Source: a virus
Reading direction: 5' to 3' (one strand)
IMG/VR virus record: IMGVR_UViG_3300026518_000014
Coordinates: 1 to 51,166 of that record
Length of the DNA: 51,166 bases
In this document: positions 16,588 through 24,809 of the stretch, piece after piece
Layout of the letters: the number at the start of each line of letters is the position of its first letter
Position numbering within the stretch: position 1 is the first letter of the stretch
Translations under genes and position numbers: made by a program
The notes under the pieces: generated by a model
Told to the model about the DNA's origin: nothing
The model's input: the letters and a program-made list of their open reading frames with translations, nothing else
The model's database searches: none

Positions 16588-18114
16588 ATGAAAGATAAAG
16601 AATTTATAAAAAAATTAGTAAATACTTGTAGCGATATTTTGTTAGCAGGTCATAAAGTTAGTTATGGTAAAGCTAAAGGAAATGTTTATAGAAAACCATT
16701 TGAAACTTTAGCTGGATTACTAGAAGAAAGATTTAATATAAGATATGCTATTATTAATGGAGGATTACTTGCTACTGTTCCCCCTATATCTAGCGTAGGT
16801 TCTGCTATAACTGATTTAAATTATAAAAAATATATTCAAGAATGGGATTGGGAAGATGGTGCGGAAATGATAAAAAATAATGATAAGGTTTTTACTATAG
16901 ATTTAGGTTTTTATATAGATTATAAAAATAAGGAAATTATATACAAAGGTAAAAATAAATTTGAAGCAGAAGTATATATAAGTCCTAAAGAATTATCAGA
17001 AATTGGTTTAACGCCACAAGAATTTGCCGCGGCATTATTACACGAAATAGGACACGATTTTGAATTCTTAAGATACACTATTTACAAGACTCATAAAGCA
17101 GAAAATGTTATAGATAAAATAAGAAAAGTTACGCAATCTGATAATGTTCTAGATAAATTAATAGAAATAACTGTAGAAGAAAATGGAAGTAAATATAATA
17201 TAGAAGAAATGTCTACTCCGCAAAAAATAACATTACTTATGGAATTTCCTGCAACGCTATTTGACCCAGATGAAGAAGAATATATGATTAGAAGAAAATT
17301 AGGCAATAAGATAGTCCAAGATAAAGAATTTGAACAACTAGCAGATGAATTTACAGCTCACTTTAGTATGTCGCATTTTTTACCTAGTGGTTTAAATAAA
17401 ATAAATATGTTCTTTAATACTTTATCAAGCACAGGTGTTGTCTTATATGCAAAATTAATATACAACACTATAGACACAGAAATGTTGAAAGGATGGGATG
17501 AAGGATTAAAAATGATTATGCATATGTTTTTATTAGATGTGTTTGTACAAGTTGTATGGGTACCATTATATAGTATATTGTATAAACGTTTAGGCGATAA
17601 CACTAAAAAAGTTATGAATAAACTACTTAACGGATTAACAAATTTATGGATGGCGTATGACTCATTAATTATGATAAGAAATTTTTTAAATGGTGATAAA
17701 TTTATGTTAAATTTTACATTATTAAATACAGCTGTATCGGCTGGTGTAAATTATTATCAAAATTACAGGGAATCAGATTCAACAAGTATTTTTTCCTATG
17801 AAAATGATTTAGATAGATATTCATCTATTAAACAAAGTATAATAGAAAAATTAAAAAATGAAAAGAATTTAGAACTTAGAAAATTATACTTAGAACAAAT
17901 AAAAAACGTAGATAAAGCTATAAAAGACGCTAGATTGATGTTAAGTAAATTATCAATCATTAATTTATTACCTTCTGATTCGCCATATTCACCTGCATTA
18001 AGAGATGGTAATAATTTTAACCCTATTTACTTAATGACACAAATTGTAAGAAGTCACATAAATAATGATTTATATGTTTCTGCAGCTACGCTTGATATAA
18101 ACAACAAGAGTTAA
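16588..18114 (+). CDS. Membrane-associated zincin metalloprotease, 508 aa
   Basis: The zinc motif LLHEIGHDFEF (HEIGH at 152-156) gives two His ligands and the catalytic Glu. About 95 residues later, FEQLADEFTAHFSM (248-261) offers the third acidic ligand in a gluzincin-like ExxxD/ADE context. Residues near 275-345 contain hydrophobic stretches (LLDVFVQVVWVPLYSIL) that look membrane-embedded. The C-terminal 100 residues are helical and charged. A second HEIGH protein with the same order of parts occurs at 25712-27034. The substrate is unknown; maturation of virion proteins or attack on host envelope proteins are both possible. Confidence 0.8.
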   Translation: MKDKEFIKKLVNTCSDILLAGHKVSYGKAKGNVYRKPFETLAGLLEERFNIRYAIINGGLLATVPPISSVGSAITDLNYKKYIQEWDWEDGAEMIKNNDKVFTIDLGFYIDYKNKEIIYKGKNKFEAEVYISPKELSEIGLTPQEFAAALLHEIGHDFEFLRYTIYKTHKAENVIDKIRKVTQSDNVLDKLIEITVEENGSKYNIEEMSTPQKITLLMEFPATLFDPDEEEYMIRRKLGNKIVQDKEFEQLADEFTAHFSMSHFLPSGLNKINMFFNTLSSTGVVLYAKLIYNTIDTEMLKGWDEGLKMIMHMFLLDVFVQVVWVPLYSILYKRLGDNTKKVMNKLLNGLTNLWMAYDSLIMIRNFLNGDKFMLNFTLLNTAVSAGVNYYQNYRESDSTSIFSYENDLDRYSSIKQSIIEKLKNEKNLELRKLYLEQIKNVDKAIKDARLMLSKLSIINLLPSDSPYSPALRDGNNFNPIYLMTQIVRSHINNDLYVSAATLDINNKS

Positions 18115-18140
18115 TCTCTTGTTGTGTTCTATCTTTTTTT
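18101..18140 (+). terminator. Intrinsic terminator
   Basis: A 10-bp stem ACAACAAGAG/CTCTTGTTGT (18101-18110 with 18116-18125) overlaps the stop codon. A T-run follows. Confidence 0.8.
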
Positions 18141-18145
18141 CCTTA

Positions 18146-18164
18146 CTTATTACTAATATAGAAA
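18146..18164 (+). promoter_or_regulatory. Phage promoter motif
   Basis: CTTATTACTAATATAGAAA, 62 nt before the ATG at 18227. It would drive the seven-gene orphan operon. Confidence 0.6.
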
Positions 18165-18183
18165 AAATATTAGAAGCTTTATT

Positions 18184-18202
18184 ATAGTAGAAATCCTACT
18201 AT
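18184..18202 (+). other. 5' leader hairpin
   Basis: ATAGTAG/CTACTAT (7 bp, 5-nt loop) lies between the promoter motif and the RBS of the orphan operon. Possible mRNA-stabilising or regulatory hairpin. Confidence 0.45.
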
Positions 18203-18226
18203 GATAATCGAAAAGGAGAATCAATA

Positions 18227-19006
18227 ATGGAATTTAAAACAAGCATTTATCCTAATTATTTAATTTATAAAAAAGAGAAAGAGGATATTCTAAAGAATGA
18301 ATATTTCATTAATGTAATGGATATAAAATTAGAAATAATAGATATGCTAAAATCTACTTTAGACAATACTGAAGAATTAATGTATAAACATAATAATGCT
18401 CCGGTATTAAGAGATGAATTATATACAAATGGAAATAAAGTATATAGTAAAGAAGAATTAAATAATATAGGAAATCTTTTAACTATTTTAAAAGAAAATC
18501 CAATTTACCCATTAATAGACGACGGTATTATTAATGAACCTATACTATATAAAAATATTTACAGATATTCTAAATCAGGTATAATAACAAATGAGTATGA
18601 TTATGATTTAATAGCCAATGAACTTGTAAAAGATTTAATAAAAGTAACATTATTAGATAATAATGCTGATAAATCTTATATAACTGATTCATTCGGACTT
18701 ACTTATGATAATAAACCTGTTTTCTTAGAAGAAGAATTTATGTTAGACGATATAGCGTATTCTTATCACATAGTAGATAAATTTGAAAATGAATTAAATG
18801 TAAAAGATAAAGTAAGATTATTTACTTTACTAAATGAGCTATCTACTAATTTATTTAAAAAAGTTATTACTATTTTAGATAAAACAGATATAAGAAGATA
18901 CAGTATTGAAACAAGTATAACTGATAACACATTAATAATAAATACAGGATTACCATATAGTAGCTTAAGAGCAAAGGTAACAAAATATCTATTAAATAGG
19001 AGATGA
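18227..19006 (+). CDS. Unknown protein, 259 aa (orphan operon gene 1)
   Basis: No family recognised. It is helical, with a strand-turn-strand end (SIETSITDNTLIINTG). It opens a run of seven genes with overlaps or tiny gaps that reaches 21933. The products share a layout of an acidic helical body followed by a short beta-like end. A GGAG site precedes the ATG, which lies 62 nt after a promoter motif. Confidence 0.8.
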   Translation: MEFKTSIYPNYLIYKKEKEDILKNEYFINVMDIKLEIIDMLKSTLDNTEELMYKHNNAPVLRDELYTNGNKVYSKEELNNIGNLLTILKENPIYPLIDDGIINEPILYKNIYRYSKSGIITNEYDYDLIANELVKDLIKVTLLDNNADKSYITDSFGLTYDNKPVFLEEEFMLDDIAYSYHIVDKFENELNVKDKVRLFTLLNELSTNLFKKVITILDKTDIRRYSIETSITDNTLIINTGLPYSSLRAKVTKYLLNRR

Positions 19007-19008
19007 TA

Positions 19009-19473
19009 ATGAAAACTATAACTGTCGAAATACTCGCTCCTATGAGTGAGTATAAGCGTTTATTGACATATGTAACAAATAAACTATTTACTAATTTTGA
19101 CGAATTTATTCTTAACAAGTTTAATAATATAATACTAGAAGAAGTATTTAATTACACTATAGAACCTAGTACAAAACTTATGGTGGAATTAATGTTAAAT
19201 GAAATAGTTGTAAAATTAGAAAATAGATTGTATGCTGAAACAGAAATAATAAAATACACATATGATATTGATATGTTTGAAAAGAATATATCATATATAA
19301 TAATTTTATTAACTAATAAGATAGATGATGATATTAAATTTAAAATAAGACAACTGTTATTTTTAAATAATCAATTTCATAACTATCCAAAAATAAAATT
19401 ATTAAATAACTACAATGCTGTATTAAAATATAAATTAAAGGTGGAAAATGAAAGAAATAATGATAGACGCTAG
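19009..19473 (+). CDS. Unknown protein, 154 aa (orphan operon gene 2)
   Basis: The ATG at 19009 is preferred over 19003: AGGAG at 18998-19002 gives it proper spacing. The product is helical, rich in Ile, Asn and Leu, with a beta-like C-terminus (YNAVLKYKLKV). No family is recognised. It overlaps the next gene by 26 nt, implying coupled translation. Confidence 0.78.
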   Translation: MKTITVEILAPMSEYKRLLTYVTNKLFTNFDEFILNKFNNIILEEVFNYTIEPSTKLMVELMLNEIVVKLENRLYAETEIIKYTYDIDMFEKNISYIIILLTNKIDDDIKFKIRQLLFLNNQFHNYPKIKLLNNYNAVLKYKLKVENERNNDRR

Positions 19474-19750
19474 TAAATTAACTTACTTAGAGAATAGTCC
19501 TGTATTCTCTTATATATTAGAATTTATTAAAAATTTAGATAACGATTATCTGGATAACATTTATTCTAATATAATTGAAAATATACCTAGTGAAAAACTA
19601 GAGTATGTTTTTGACGTTATAACTAAAACTTACTACTATATTTCTTTTTTAATCAATAGTAACGAACCTGATATTTGTAGTTTTAAAGTTATTAAATATT
19701 ATATTTCTAATGGGAAGATATTATTAAAAATTAAATTAAAGGAGTTATAA
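19448..19750 (+). CDS. Unknown protein, 100 aa (orphan operon gene 3)
   Basis: A small acidic helical protein ending in strands (FKVIKYYISNGKILLKIKL). It overlaps both neighbours: 26 nt with gene 2 and one nucleotide with gene 4. The RBS AAGGTGG lies inside gene 2. No family is recognised. Confidence 0.75.
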   Translation: MKEIMIDASKLTYLENSPVFSYILEFIKNLDNDYLDNIYSNIIENIPSEKLEYVFDVITKTYYYISFLINSNEPDICSFKVIKYYISNGKILLKIKLKEL

Positions 19751-20343
19751 TGGACGATAAATTATCATCTTACGATATTATAAATAGTATTAGAAAATAT
19801 ACTATTAATGAAGAAAATTCTATTAAAGAAAATATAGAATTAGACACTGAATTAACACTAAATGTTTGTAAATCGTATGTAAAAGAATTATTAGACTACA
19901 TACATATAAAATTTAATTATAACTATGATTTTGACGAATATGAATTCTTATTAGATAGGATTAGCAAAGCTACTATAGAGTTAACATTAATTTGTTATAA
20001 TACTAATTATGACATTGTCCAACTATTAACAGATGTTATATTTGACACTATGTTTGAAGATGAACTATTTACTGGTAGAGAAGATAAACTATTTACTAAT
20101 AAAGAATTAAATATTTATATTAATGAATTATACAGTGACTTAGAACAAATACTTAATATATTAATAAGTGAAAACTCAGTATTGAAGACATTAAAAATTA
20201 GATTTGGTAATTTCGTAATTGTACCAATACACTGGTATATGATTTCATTACCATCTATATATAAAAACACTAAAACAGTACTTGAAACAGTTAAATTAAA
20301 AACACACCTTATAAGGAGACAAAATGAGCAATATAGTAACTAA
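19750..20343 (+). CDS. Unknown protein, 197 aa (orphan operon gene 4)
   Basis: Long helices (SYVKELLDYIHIKFNY, LTLICYNTNYDIVQLLTDVIF) are followed by a strand-rich end (LKIRFGNFVIVPIHWYMI). The start codon overlaps the previous stop, and AAGGAG lies in the preceding gene. No family is recognised and there is no signal peptide. Confidence 0.78.
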   Translation: MDDKLSSYDIINSIRKYTINEENSIKENIELDTELTLNVCKSYVKELLDYIHIKFNYNYDFDEYEFLLDRISKATIELTLICYNTNYDIVQLLTDVIFDTMFEDELFTGREDKLFTNKELNIYINELYSDLEQILNILISENSVLKTLKIRFGNFVIVPIHWYMISLPSIYKNTKTVLETVKLKTHLIRRQNEQYSN

Positions 20344-21112
20344 AAATGAAATAGAAAAAATATTAGTAGAAGAAATTTACAATTATCCAGGATCAACTAT
20401 AGGTCAAGTTGTAATGGATGAAATTGAAAGTTTTATATCATTCTCTCATACCGAATATTATCGGTATGAGATATTCAATATTGACACTACAACTATGTCT
20501 GATTTTATATATATGATATTTGATATCGTAGAAGAGGACATTTATAAAATATTTGGTATAAGGATAACATTAAATATTAGTTATTTACCAGATATAGTAT
20601 TCTATATTGTCTATATGATAATAAATCAATATGTAGAAAATAACAATATAACGCAACATAACTATATTAAAGAATTAATAGATACTGGTAATTTTGGTGA
20701 TATTGTAGATATAATTATGGATGGTTTTGAGTATGGCGGATTTGAAGATAAAGTAGCTACAATATTAGAAGTAGATGTCTATGATTATGAATTAAATCTT
20801 GAGGACATTGTTGCGGAAGCAATAAGAGTTAATACAGAATTAGTTAAAGAATATTTAACTAAAATACTTATTAACAATCACCAATTAATAAGATACTTAG
20901 ATTTAATTAAAAAAGAAACAACAGACTATGTTTATTCACAATTATTGGATGTAGTTAGAACATTTAGATATCTAAATAAAAACAATCAATACACATTAGA
21001 ATATATTGTTAATACTGGTTTAAAATCTAGTGAACTAGGTAAAGACTATAGAATAAATATTAACAATATTAAAATAATAGTATGTAATAGTGAGAATAAA
21101 AATGAAAAATGA
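20324..21112 (+). CDS. Unknown protein, 262 aa (orphan operon gene 5)
   Basis: Acidic, with two similar-looking helical halves; each has an EEI/DEIE-type start, a hydrophobic middle (DIVFYIVYMIINQYV) and Asp/Tyr-rich turns. It may be an internal duplication, but this needs alignment. It begins 20 nt inside the previous gene with AAGGAGAC upstream. No family is recognised. Confidence 0.78.
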   Translation: MSNIVTKNEIEKILVEEIYNYPGSTIGQVVMDEIESFISFSHTEYYRYEIFNIDTTTMSDFIYMIFDIVEEDIYKIFGIRITLNISYLPDIVFYIVYMIINQYVENNNITQHNYIKELIDTGNFGDIVDIIMDGFEYGGFEDKVATILEVDVYDYELNLEDIVAEAIRVNTELVKEYLTKILINNHQLIRYLDLIKKETTDYVYSQLLDVVRTFRYLNKNNQYTLEYIVNTGLKSSELGKDYRININNIKIIVCNSENKNEK

Positions 21113-21536
21113 AAAACTAAATCTAAGATATAATAAGTTCGTAGCGTGTAAAAATAAAGAATTTTACGATATAGACATTACTATTTATATTAAAGAGTTT
21201 AAATTATTTCTAAATGAAATAGGTATAGATGAATCAGAAATAGGGAATAGTGAATATAAACTTATGACTGAATGTCTAATAAGTGTATTAGCCTATAGTA
21301 ATTTTGATATTAAAGAAATAATTCTAGAGATGTTTAATAATTCGTATTTTAAATTAAATCCTGAAACAGAATTATTAATAGCTTACCATATGGAAGATGC
21401 GTTTAAGAATCTAATTCTATTTAATCCTATCTTAAAAATAGCTAGTATCATTATGCCTTATGATTTAATAAAAAATAAAAAACAAGATAGAGATATTATA
21501 AAAACAGTAATCTGTCTTGATAAAATAAAATTATAA
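21102..21536 (+). CDS. Unknown protein, 144 aa (orphan operon gene 6)
   Basis: The ATG at 21102 is chosen over an upstream GTG at 21090; neither has a strong RBS, so translation is probably coupled to the upstream gene, which it overlaps by 11 nt. The protein is helical with Glu/Ile-rich segments (TECLISVLAYSNFDIKEIILEMF). No family is recognised. Confidence 0.72.
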   Translation: MKNEKLNLRYNKFVACKNKEFYDIDITIYIKEFKLFLNEIGIDESEIGNSEYKLMTECLISVLAYSNFDIKEIILEMFNNSYFKLNPETELLIAYHMEDAFKNLILFNPILKIASIIMPYDLIKNKKQDRDIIKTVICLDKIKL

Positions 21537-21546
21537 AGGAGATAGA

Positions 21547-21933
21547 ATGTTATTTAAAACTGGAGGTATATATGATTTTAATACAATAGCACCTATTACT
21601 TTAAACAACTATAAAAATGTAAAAGTATCAGGAGTTATTGATTTTGATATTGCGGTTAACTTTGAAGATGTAATTGGAATAAATGAGAAAATAAAAGAAG
21701 AATTAGGTAAAGACATACAAGGTATAGAATCTAGTAAGTTCTATATATTTAGAGGTATTAATGATGAAAAAGTAACACTATCTGAATTATGGATTATTCA
21801 GGACAGTATAAAACAAATAGAATCTATGGACTTATTAATTAAAGTTAAGAATGTAGAAGACACTGACAAATATGTTATACAAAATATATTAAGAAAAGCA
21901 GGTTATTTAAATGTCGAAATAAATAAAAGCTAA
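21547..21933 (+). CDS. Unknown protein, 128 aa (orphan operon gene 7)
   Basis: Mixed alpha/beta, unlike the helical genes before it. It starts MLFKTGGIYDFNTIAPITLNN-like and carries VSGVIDFDIAVNFEDV. The layout would fit a small beta-sandwich or baseplate/tail component, but no family is recognised. AAGGAG precedes the start, and the operon terminator overlaps its last codons. Confidence 0.78.
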   Translation: MLFKTGGIYDFNTIAPITLNNYKNVKVSGVIDFDIAVNFEDVIGINEKIKEELGKDIQGIESSKFYIFRGINDEKVTLSELWIIQDSIKQIESMDLLIKVKNVEDTDKYVIQNILRKAGYLNVEINKS

Positions 21934-21960
21934 GGTTACTCTTAGCTTTTATATTTTTTT
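21925..21960 (+). terminator. Intrinsic terminator of the orphan operon
   Basis: A perfect 10-bp stem AAAAGCTAAG/CTTAGCTTTT (21925-21934 with 21941-21950) is followed by ATATTTTTTT. Confidence 0.88.
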
Positions 21961-21965
21961 ATTTA

Positions 21966-21984
21966 TATATTACTAATATAGAAT
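21966..21984 (+). promoter_or_regulatory. Phage promoter motif ahead of the structured element
   Basis: TATATTACTAATATAGAAT, a strong copy. It lies 6 nt before the first stem of the structured element, with no conventional gene start until 22196. Confidence 0.65.
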
Positions 21985-21997
21985 AAAATTATTCTAC

Positions 21998-22114
21998 ATG
22001 GTGATGATCCCTAGCCATGTAGAATATGTAGAAGGGGATCAAATTGTAGCTGATGAAAATCAGCTACAAGAATTTAACAATGAAAAATATGAATTAGAAG
22101 CTTGTCTATTTTAG
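21998..22114 (+). CDS. Possible 38-residue acidic peptide overlapping the structured RNA
   Basis: Frame ATG 21998 to TAG 22112-22114 encodes an acidic peptide (VEYVEGDQIVADENQ in the middle). The stop lies in the loop of the terminator hairpin, as in genuine genes of this phage. Against it, there is no Shine-Dalgarno sequence and the ATG is inside stem 1. A second ATG at 22004 is also without an RBS. By a rough estimate from base composition, an open run of this length has a few per cent probability by chance. Confidence 0.3.
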   Translation: MVMIPSHVEYVEGDQIVADENQLQEFNNEKYELEACLF

Positions 22115-22139
22115 GCTTGCTTCTGATTCTTTTTTTTTT
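22096..22139 (+). terminator. Intrinsic terminator of the structured element
   Basis: Stem AGAAGC/GCTTCT with a 17-nt loop, followed after GAT by C and a long T-run. Confidence 0.7.
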
Positions 22140-22195
22140 CTTTAATAATTAACAAATTAAAAATCGATTGCAAAATTAAATAGATAGGATATATT

Positions 22196-24799
22196 ATGTA
22201 TAAATGGAATAGAAGGGTTAAAAGAGGAGAACCTTATTACGAATGTAGCAGTAAAGGAGATAAAAGATTTTCTGCTATATTCGCTAAAATAGATAATAAG
22301 TCTATAGAAGAAATTTACCAATTAGATATTAAAGGATACAGAGGAGAAGTAGAACATTGGAAAGATGCTAAAGGAAAAGAACCTAAAAATATAACTTATG
22401 AAGAAGCATATGAACAATACTTAAATCTATGGATAAAATATTTTAATAATAATCCAGAATTGTATTTTGAAATAAGAGAAAAAGCAAAAGATAAAACTAT
22501 TACAGATATGTTCGGTATAACTCCTATTAACCAAGCAAGAGCTATATGTGATATACTAAATAACCCAGAACGTTTATCAATATTTAAGGAGAATTATATG
22601 TCAAAATTTCTAAATAAAAGTCACGATTATAAAAACAACATAGACCCTATAGAACAATACATAAAAGTATCATCTGTTTATATTTCTAAGAAAAAGAATA
22701 TACCTATAGAAGAAGCTGAACAAAAAATAAGAGATTATATTAAGACTAATAAAAGATACAAAAATCCTAAAGTTAAATATAGAGAAAGAAATTTAAAAGG
22801 TGATACAGAAATTAAAGTAACTAATTTAAATAGTTATATACAATATCCTAAAAGAACAGGAAATATTATAGTGCCATCTTTTACAGTATATTTTAAACCT
22901 GAACTTAAGAAGTCTCTACATAGCGAATTCATTTATGAGAATGTTGCTGAAAGAAATATGCATAAAAAACTTGCTTTTAAATACGAGAACGAGGGTAAAA
23001 TAGATTTATTCAAAAAACATAATACTATACAAAAAACTAAAAAGATATTTAATAATAGTTTAAGTGGTGCATATGGTAGTAGTGGAACAATATTATTTAA
23101 CCCATCTGCTCACTATACTTTAACTAGTATTACAAGATGTGTAAGTGGAACGGGTAATAGTTTATCAGAAACAGTTATTAGTGGTAATAAACATTTCGCT
23201 TCTCCTGATATAGTTTTAAATTATATATCTACAGTTGTTACTTATACAGATAAAGACAAAATAAATAAAATAAAAAATAAATATAATTTACATACACCAA
23301 CAATTGATGAGCTTATGGATATGGTTTTAAAATCTACTAGGTACTATTGGAAATCAGCTGTTAAAGAAAAATATATTTATGATTTATTATCTACTTTAAC
23401 ATCTGAAGAAAGATTATGGTTAATGTACCTAAATGATTTATGGCATATGAGAAAGTACAATGAAAATGTATTAAGAGATTTATTTAATATGTTATTAAAA
23501 AGACCTAATATAGATAATATTAATTTACCTAAAGATGAGATGGTAGAAATTCTTAATAATCATAAAGAATATTTAAATATGCTACACCATATTAGAGCAG
23601 ATGTTTTACAAGGTAAAAATCCTGTTTATGGATTACTAGATGAAAATGACGTTAAAGAACTATATGGTAGTTTAATGGCTGCTAAAGAAGCTTTTGAAAA
23701 GTATGATGATTTATTAACAACATTTTTAATAACTGACCTATTACCTATAAACATTTCTTATATAAGAGATATGTTAAGAGAAGTTATTGTATTATCAGAT
23801 ACAGATAGTACTTGTGCTACTTATGAAGATTGGGTTATATGGTACTATGGAGAAAATAAATTTAGTATTGAGGGAATGGCTGCTACTGGTGTAATAATGA
23901 CATTAGCTACTACATCTATAGACCACGGTATTAAAGTATTTGCAGCAAATATGAATATACCTAAAGATAGAGTAAATTTAATAGCTATGAAAAATGAATT
24001 TTATTGGGATGTTTTTGTTAATACTAATGTTAGTAAACATTACTTTGCAGACTTCTGGATAAAAGAAGGGAATGTTAGAGTTAAACCTAAAAATGAAATT
24101 AAAGGTGTTAACTTAATTGCTAGTAACGTTTATAACTATGTTAGGGATATTAGATTATGGATGATGAATGATATATTTAAACAAGTAAGAAACAAACAAC
24201 CTATTCCTATAGAAACTTACTTAAAAATAACTTTAGCTGTAGAAAGCTTAATTATTCAAAAAGTAATGGAAGGTAGTCCTAGTATTTTAAAAATGGATAA
24301 AATTAAAGGTGAAGATAGTTATAAATTAGATAAATATAAAAGCCCTTATTTCCATTATTTAGTATGGCAAGCAGTATTTGCTAAAAAATATGATAATGCA
24401 CCAGACCCTATGTATATTGCAGTTAAGACTCCTGTTACTACTAATAATAAAAGAAAAATAAATGAGTTTATAGAAGTACTAAAACAACAAGATGAGGAAA
24501 TGGCTAAAGGATTTGAAGTTCTATTAAAAGATGCTAATAAAACAGCAATAGGTAGTTTGAAGTTACCATTAGCTAATCTATTAGAAAAAGGTTTACCTGA
24601 AGAACTTACGCTTATATTAGATTTGGATAAAATTATTTTTGATAATTGTAATGTGTTATATATGGTGCTAGAAAGTATAGGTTATCATAAATTACCTAAA
24701 ACTACATTATCAGATATAGAATTAAGTTTATTAGAAGAAATAAAAATTAAGAGTAATGAAAAATATGAAGAATACATATCAAACATTATAAATAAATAA
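22196..24799 (+). CDS. Family-B DNA-polymerase-like protein fused to a small N-terminal domain, 867 aa
   Basis: The C-terminal part carries landmarks of B-family polymerases in the right order. Motif B appears as QKTKKIFNNSLSGAYG (279-294), motif C as LSDTDST (533-539), the thumb KKRY element as SKHYFAD (613-619) and the KGV-L-SN element as KGVNLIASN (636-644). Motif A (D-x-x-SLYP) and the 3'-5' exonuclease motifs are not visible, so catalysis as a normal replicase is doubtful. Residues about 14-121 form a separate domain with SSKGDKRFSA (18-27) and a closing ITDMFG...INQARAICDIL, a module I recall as a stand-alone small phage/bacterial protein but cannot name. The weak RBS AGGAT lies 7 nt upstream. 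Confidence 0.7.
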   Translation: MYKWNRRVKRGEPYYECSSKGDKRFSAIFAKIDNKSIEEIYQLDIKGYRGEVEHWKDAKGKEPKNITYEEAYEQYLNLWIKYFNNNPELYFEIREKAKDKTITDMFGITPINQARAICDILNNPERLSIFKENYMSKFLNKSHDYKNNIDPIEQYIKVSSVYISKKKNIPIEEAEQKIRDYIKTNKRYKNPKVKYRERNLKGDTEIKVTNLNSYIQYPKRTGNIIVPSFTVYFKPELKKSLHSEFIYENVAERNMHKKLAFKYENEGKIDLFKKHNTIQKTKKIFNNSLSGAYGSSGTILFNPSAHYTLTSITRCVSGTGNSLSETVISGNKHFASPDIVLNYISTVVTYTDKDKINKIKNKYNLHTPTIDELMDMVLKSTRYYWKSAVKEKYIYDLLSTLTSEERLWLMYLNDLWHMRKYNENVLRDLFNMLLKRPNIDNINLPKDEMVEILNNHKEYLNMLHHIRADVLQGKNPVYGLLDENDVKELYGSLMAAKEAFEKYDDLLTTFLITDLLPINISYIRDMLREVIVLSDTDSTCATYEDWVIWYYGENKFSIEGMAATGVIMTLATTSIDHGIKVFAANMNIPKDRVNLIAMKNEFYWDVFVNTNVSKHYFADFWIKEGNVRVKPKNEIKGVNLIASNVYNYVRDIRLWMMNDIFKQVRNKQPIPIETYLKITLAVESLIIQKVMEGSPSILKMDKIKGEDSYKLDKYKSPYFHYLVWQAVFAKKYDNAPDPMYIAVKTPVTTNNKRKINEFIEVLKQQDEEMAKGFEVLLKDANKTAIGSLKLPLANLLEKGLPEELTLILDLDKIIFDNCNVLYMVLESIGYHKLPKTTLSDIELSLLEEIKIKSNEKYEEYISNIINK

Positions 24800-24809
24800 G
24801 GAGAAAAAA

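Larger units (their letters stand above)
21991..22139 (+). ncRNA. Candidate structured RNA (pseudoknot, GAAA hairpin, terminator)
   Basis: Stem 1 is a perfect 11-bp repeat, ATTCTACATGG (21991-22001) with CCATGTAGAAT (22015-22025). Its loop carries TGATCCC (22005-22011), complementary over 7 nt to GGGATCA (22035-22041), giving an H-type pseudoknot. A second perfect 11-bp stem follows (22044-22054 with 22059-22069), capped by a GAAA tetraloop. A third stem AGAAGC/GCTTCT (22096-22101 with 22119-22124) runs into about 12 T, an intrinsic terminator. The unit has its own promoter motif, so it looks like a discrete transcript of about 150 nt. The same bases hold a 38-codon frame (21998-22114), so a small mRNA with structured sequence is the alternative. 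Confidence 0.55.

Noticed and set aside
22050-22085. CTGATGA and GAAA resembling a hammerhead ribozyme core
   Set aside because: There is no stem II between them and the CTGATGA is inside a perfect hairpin, so the core cannot form.
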